From positions 434,001 through 498,000 of the forward strand of contig JADJOS010000004.1 of NCBI GenBank assembly GCA_016713675.1: 64,000 nt of DNA, read 5' to 3'. The position numbers were made by a program, and so were the translations under genes. Under the pieces are notes generated by a model that saw nothing but the letters and a program-made list of their open reading frames with translations, was not told the DNA's origin and did no database searches. Source of the stretch: Acidobacteriota bacterium. GTDB taxonomy: Bacteria > Acidobacteriota > Blastocatellia > Pyrinomonadales > Pyrinomonadaceae. Of this stretch, positions 60,914-64,000 are shown piece by piece; positions within the stretch are counted from its first letter, which is position 1, and each line of letters starts with the position of its first letter.

Positions 60914-61315
60914 ATGGGTAGAAAGATCCTTTCCGTCGTCGTTGCATTGGTCGTCGCATTTGCGGTGATGATGATCATCGAAATGCTTAATTCGCTCCAA
61001 CTCACACGTCCCTCAGCCGAAGTTATGGCTGACCGTGCAAAGCTTGCGGAATATATGGCAAATGGTCCGGCGAGAGCCTATGTTGTCGTATTGATCGGCT
61101 ATTTTCTGGCATCATTTGCCGGCGGGTTCATCGTTACCAAAATGAGTCATCAGGTAACGCAGTCAATGACGCTTCCTATCGTGATCGGAGCTTTCCTGAC
61201 GTTGGGAATGGTCGCGAATCTATTTATGCTGCCCGGCCAGCCGTTATGGTTTGCAGTTTTGGGCCTTTTGATCTTTATCCCGACCTCGCTCCTCGGCCAC
61301 CGAGTCGCGAAATAG
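60914..61315 (+). CDS. Four-helix membrane protein, function unknown
   Basis: 133 residues with four hydrophobic helices: ILSVVVALVVAFAVMMIIEM, AYVVVLIGYFLASFAGGFIV, LPIVIGAFLTLGMVANLFML and PLWFAVLGLLIFIPTSLLG. AGGAG lies eight bases before the ATG. A PSAEVMADRAKLAEYMANGP loop joins helices 1 and 2. It resembles small membrane proteins common in Bacteroidota and Acidobacteriota, without known role. Confidence 0.75.
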   Translation: MGRKILSVVVALVVAFAVMMIIEMLNSLQLTRPSAEVMADRAKLAEYMANGPARAYVVVLIGYFLASFAGGFIVTKMSHQVTQSMTLPIVIGAFLTLGMVANLFMLPGQPLWFAVLGLLIFIPTSLLGHRVAK

Positions 61316-61394
61316 GAGTTTGCCCACAAAACACACGAAGCAAGGACAGATTCCCGGATCTTGTCGCTTTCCTGCATTTCGCGGGCCATGTTTC

Positions 61395-62783
61395 TTACGG
61401 TTTCATCCCCTCGTTCCAGACTGGTTTGAAGTCTGAATTGACCAGCCACTTTACAGGCTCGACCATAGAATTGATCGAGCGCGTCATGTGGGAAAAGTCG
61501 ATCGTCTTCACCTCGTCGGTTACTTTGTGATAATCCGTGTGAAGCCCAAAGCTGGAGACGGTTTGAGCGATCACGCCCGCCCTTGCAAGCTGATAATTAT
61601 CCGAACGCATAAAAAAGTTCTCCGTCGGGTGCGGGTCCTGAACGAGCTTTGCTCCGCGTTTCGCGAGTTCCGGCCCGAGGTTTGAACGCTCGTAGCCTGT
61701 CAGCCAAAGCTCCTCCGCCTTTACTTTCGCGTCCGGCCGGCCGATCATCTCGAACTCAAGATTCGCGACCAGCTTGTCCTTTGCAAAAGGCATATTCTCG
61801 ATGAAATGCCGTGCTCCGTGGCCGCCTGCTTCCTCACTGCCGAAACATACAAAATAGACCGTCCGCTTTGGCTTGGCTCCGCTGCCGAGAACTCGAGCGA
61901 GTTCAAGCACCGCGACCGAACCCGAAGCATCGTCGTCCGCACCATTGAAGATCTTGTCGTCGCCCGGCGTATTTTCCCGAACTCCCAAATGATCGAGATG
62001 CGATGACAGTAGGATCACCTCCGCGGCAAGCGTCTTGTCTGTTCCGGTGATCTTGCCCATCGCATTCCACGTGAACGTCGCCGGTGCACCTGCTGTGAGC
62101 GCGGTCATCTCGATCTGAGAACCGTCCGCGACCGTCGAAAGTGCCGCCGCTGAATCCTTTGACAGGGCGAGCAGATTTGGTCCCCGGCGTGAAATATTCA
62201 CTTTACGGCCGGCGACCGAACTCCAATTCGCACGGATCTCCGAAGTCTCCGCCATCAAAATAGCACCGGCGCCGTCCTGCTGCAGCTTTCCGATCATCGC
62301 CTGGTCAAATTTGTCGTCGGGACCGAGCATCAACAGAACGATCGAGCCCTTTGTTGCCGCTGTTCCGGGCCTTAACTTTTGCAGCGGGCCGGAGATCTGC
62401 TTCGAGTTCATCGCGAAAACGATCACATCGGTGCCAAACACCGGTGGTTTCGCGAACGCATTGACAAACTTTACATCGGTTACCGCTTCGCGGCCAGGAA
62501 CCGTGACGGTTTGAACGAATGTCTGCTTCCCGTCAGGCCCTATCTCGCCGGCAGGTTCAAGGCCGAACTGCATGAACTGCGTCCCAATGTACTCGGCCGC
62601 TATCCGCTCGAATATCGTGCCGCTTCCGCGTCCCTGCAGGGCGTCGCCTGCGAGAAACTGCATTTGCGCTCTTACGTCGCGTTCGTTCACGGCCGCCGAA
62701 GAGGCCTTTTGACCGAAGCCGAATGACGACGCGGCGAACAGAATAATAACTAGTTGTAGATGTCGAAATACTTGTCTTCTCAT
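61395..62783 (-). CDS. Secreted M28 family zinc peptidase
   Basis: About 462 residues from the ATG at 62783. Signal peptide (RHLQLVIILFAASSFGFG), start ERDVRAQMQFLAGDALQGRGSG, PA domain (about 120-250), catalytic domain with ligands SSHLDHLG (His), GADDDASGSVA (bridging Asp), GSEEAGGHGARHF (Glu pair), EMIGRPDA (Asp) and HTDYHKVTDE (His). All five metal-binding positions are intact, unlike the frameshifted M28 gene at 5225-6858. It is an aminopeptidase acting on extracytoplasmic peptides. Confidence 0.93.
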   Translation of the reverse strand: MRRQVFRHLQLVIILFAASSFGFGQKASSAAVNERDVRAQMQFLAGDALQGRGSGTIFERIAAEYIGTQFMQFGLEPAGEIGPDGKQTFVQTVTVPGREAVTDVKFVNAFAKPPVFGTDVIVFAMNSKQISGPLQKLRPGTAATKGSIVLLMLGPDDKFDQAMIGKLQQDGAGAILMAETSEIRANWSSVAGRKVNISRRGPNLLALSKDSAAALSTVADGSQIEMTALTAGAPATFTWNAMGKITGTDKTLAAEVILLSSHLDHLGVRENTPGDDKIFNGADDDASGSVAVLELARVLGSGAKPKRTVYFVCFGSEEAGGHGARHFIENMPFAKDKLVANLEFEMIGRPDAKVKAEELWLTGYERSNLGPELAKRGAKLVQDPHPTENFFMRSDNYQLARAGVIAQTVSSFGLHTDYHKVTDEVKTIDFSHMTRSINSMVEPVKWLVNSDFKPVWNEGMKP

Positions 62784-62837
62784 GTTAATAGCCGAATCTT
62801 GATTACGAACCAATCACAATAAAGTTTCGGAAAGCAC

Positions 62838-63299
62838 TTATCCGGCGAGCAATTGAATTCCGCGGATGTAAATTCGTTTATTGCGATAGCCATAAGTCAC
62901 CTTTTTCAGATAAAGCTGATTGTGCAGGATTCCGCCATCGCGAAAGAACGTACAAACGCCCTTTCGACAACCGACCAGCGGCCAGGCGACTTTATTCGGC
63001 AGGCCGTCGAACTCCTGTTTTTTGATCCAGCGTCCCATGGCGGCAAATGAACCGAAGCTGTAATACTCAAATTCCGGATCGCCGATAGAATTCTCGATCG
63101 TCAATTTGACCTTTCCCCTGAGCAGATCTTTGACATCAAGCTTTCGCAATTGCCCCCGCTCAAATGCCTTTGCGATCTCTGCACCGGTCTTCTTCGCCTG
63201 TTTGTCCTGCGTTTGTGCCTGAGCCGCACCACACAACATGATGATCGAAGCGACCATTACCGCACCGATCACCGTTAGTTTCAAAATTAGATTTTTCAT
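62838..63299 (-). CDS. Small secreted protein, function unknown
   Basis: 153 residues: signal peptide (NLILKLTVIGAVMVASIIML) with AQA cleavage, then GAEIAKAFERGQLRKLDVKD, FEYYSFGSFAAMGRWIKKQE, VGCRKGVCTFFRDGGILHNQ. One Cys pair could form a disulfide. It lies between two secreted peptidase genes on the same strand, spaced 54 and 63 bp. No family recognised. Confidence 0.75.
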   Translation of the reverse strand: MKNLILKLTVIGAVMVASIIMLCGAAQAQTQDKQAKKTGAEIAKAFERGQLRKLDVKDLLRGKVKLTIENSIGDPEFEYYSFGSFAAMGRWIKKQEFDGLPNKVAWPLVGCRKGVCTFFRDGGILHNQLYLKKVTYGYRNKRIYIRGIQLLAG

Positions 63300-63362
63300 G
63301 ATTTACCTTTTGTGGACCTCGGCCCCACTTCGTGTTTTGGTCAAATTTCGGGGCCTTTTTTT

Positions 63363-64000
63363 TTAGTTGAGCTTGTAATAACGCCAATTCGGCGTGAAAT
63401 CGAGAGTCAGTTTCTGCTTGGTCAGAATGGCACGGACCATCTCGACCGGTATTGGACCTTCCTTGAGGATCGCATCGTGAAAATCACGGTCGGTCATCTT
63501 TTTTGTATCGACCAGATCTCGATGCAGCTGATGGAACTGCAGCCCGCCCATCATATACGCCATTTGATAAAGCGGCCCGTAGTCGCCTGAGAATGAGCGC
63601 CTTACTTCTGCCAAAGCGTTGTCACGTTCGTGGCCCACCTTGTTTACCAACAGATCGACGCACTGCTCGGGCGTCCAATTGCCAAGGTGGAAATTCAAAC
63701 TAAAAATGATCCTTGCCGCGCGGTGAGAACGCCAGAACAACGCGCCGATCTTATCCTCCGGCGTTTTGTTAAATCCGCGGTCCCACAGCAGGAACTCCCA
63801 ATAAAGCGCCCAACCCTCAGTATTGAAAGGCGTCCGAAAATCGCCGCGATACTCGCGATATCGCCGTGACATATAGCCTTGTAGATGATGGCCCGGAATT
63901 AGCTCGTGATGCGTCACGGCACGGGCAAAATGCGGGTTGTTGCCGCGCATCGACATCAGTTTTTGTTCGTGGGTCATGCCGTCGGTCGGATAGCTGACAA
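63363..64000 (-). CDS. DUF885 family protein (putative metallopeptidase), N-terminus outside window
   Basis: The frame is open to the right edge (...SYPTDGMTHEQK). It has the DUF885 signature VTHHELIPGHHLQGYMSRR (HExxH-like zinc motif) and NTEGWALYWEFLLWDRGF (third ligand), GALFWRSHRAARIIFSLNFH, then RRSFSGDYGPLYQMAYMMGG and the terminal KEGPIPVEMVRAIL. DUF885 proteins are uncharacterised secreted peptidases related to the thermolysin/M32-type fold. About 212 residues of a usual 550-620 are visible. Confidence 0.9.
   Translation of the reverse strand, partial: VSYPTDGMTHEQKLMSMRGNNPHFARAVTHHELIPGHHLQGYMSRRYREYRGDFRTPFNTEGWALYWEFLLWDRGFNKTPEDKIGALFWRSHRAARIIFSLNFHLGNWTPEQCVDLLVNKVGHERDNALAEVRRSFSGDYGPLYQMAYMMGGLQFHQLHRDLVDTKKMTDRDFHDAILKEGPIPVEMVRAILTKQKLTLDFTPNWRYYKLN

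Overview
The window looks like chromosomal DNA of an Acidobacteriota bacterium, most likely a Blastocatellia/Pyrinomonas-type lineage. This is inference from gene content, not a database match. The supporting features are large Ser/Thr kinases with TolB-like/TPR tails and the N-terminus 'MTPERWQQIEE', an ECF sigma factor of the subgroup often paired with such kinases, Oar-like TonB receptors, 'FRPSTGVWY' repeat proteins, many short secreted proteins of unknown function, and moderate GC content.

Layout. 1-2.9 kb: a truncated Ser/Thr kinase, recA and a Pro-rich lipoprotein. 3.2-17.3 kb: tRNA-Phe(GAA), then a block of genes all on the minus strand (DUF3667, SYLF, M28 peptidase, three secreted proteins built from one Cys-containing module, a CPBP protease, an M1 peptidase, a response regulator and a propeller sensor kinase). 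The block ends at a second, exact 47-bp copy of the tRNA 3' half. This resembles an integrated island, but no integrase is visible, and three of its genes are interrupted. 17.4-24.9 kb: outer-membrane barrel protein, rarA carrying an in-frame palindromic insertion, TetR regulator, receiver-like protein, DnaC-like ATPase, a pseudokinase and a TPR-TonB protein. 24.9-26.6 kb: deoC and rpiB, both with N-terminal amphipathic helices like bacterial-microcompartment cargo tags. 26.7-36.9 kb: a housekeeping run (hpt, rplU, rpmA, obgE, nadD, rsfS, rlmH, DksA-type, ComF-type) interrupted by a TonB receptor gene and by a stretch holding phased DnaA-box-like sites and a probable ~500-nt structured RNA with its own promoter and terminator. 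36.9-43.1 kb: sugar dehydrogenase with six FG-GAP-like repeats, tsaD, DUF4286, VOC, DUF2779 nuclease and an RRM protein. 43.4-50.8 kb: ECF sigma factor followed by a run of secreted or lipidated proteins and a lipase. 50.8-56.5 kb: repeat-rich intergenic DNA, a P-type ATPase, a BCAM0308-type zinc protein and a DUF883-like protein. 56.5-64 kb: a very large kinase/TPR protein, a small membrane protein, an M28 peptidase, a secreted protein and a truncated DUF885 protein.

Functionally the window combines translation and ribosome maturation (rplU, rpmA, obgE, rsfS, rlmH), DNA repair (recA, rarA), nucleotide salvage (hpt, deoC, nadD), signalling by kinases and a two-component system, and a heavy investment in secreted peptidases and small exported proteins. 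The best candidates for undescribed biology are the secreted-module/CPBP cluster at 7.0-10.7 kb, the structured RNA at 29.15-29.66 kb, the microcompartment-type deoC/rpiB pair, and several palindromic repeat elements, one of which is translated inside rarA. Several genes carry single-base frameshifts, one of them at a run of seven A, so sequence error must be excluded before calling them pseudogenes.
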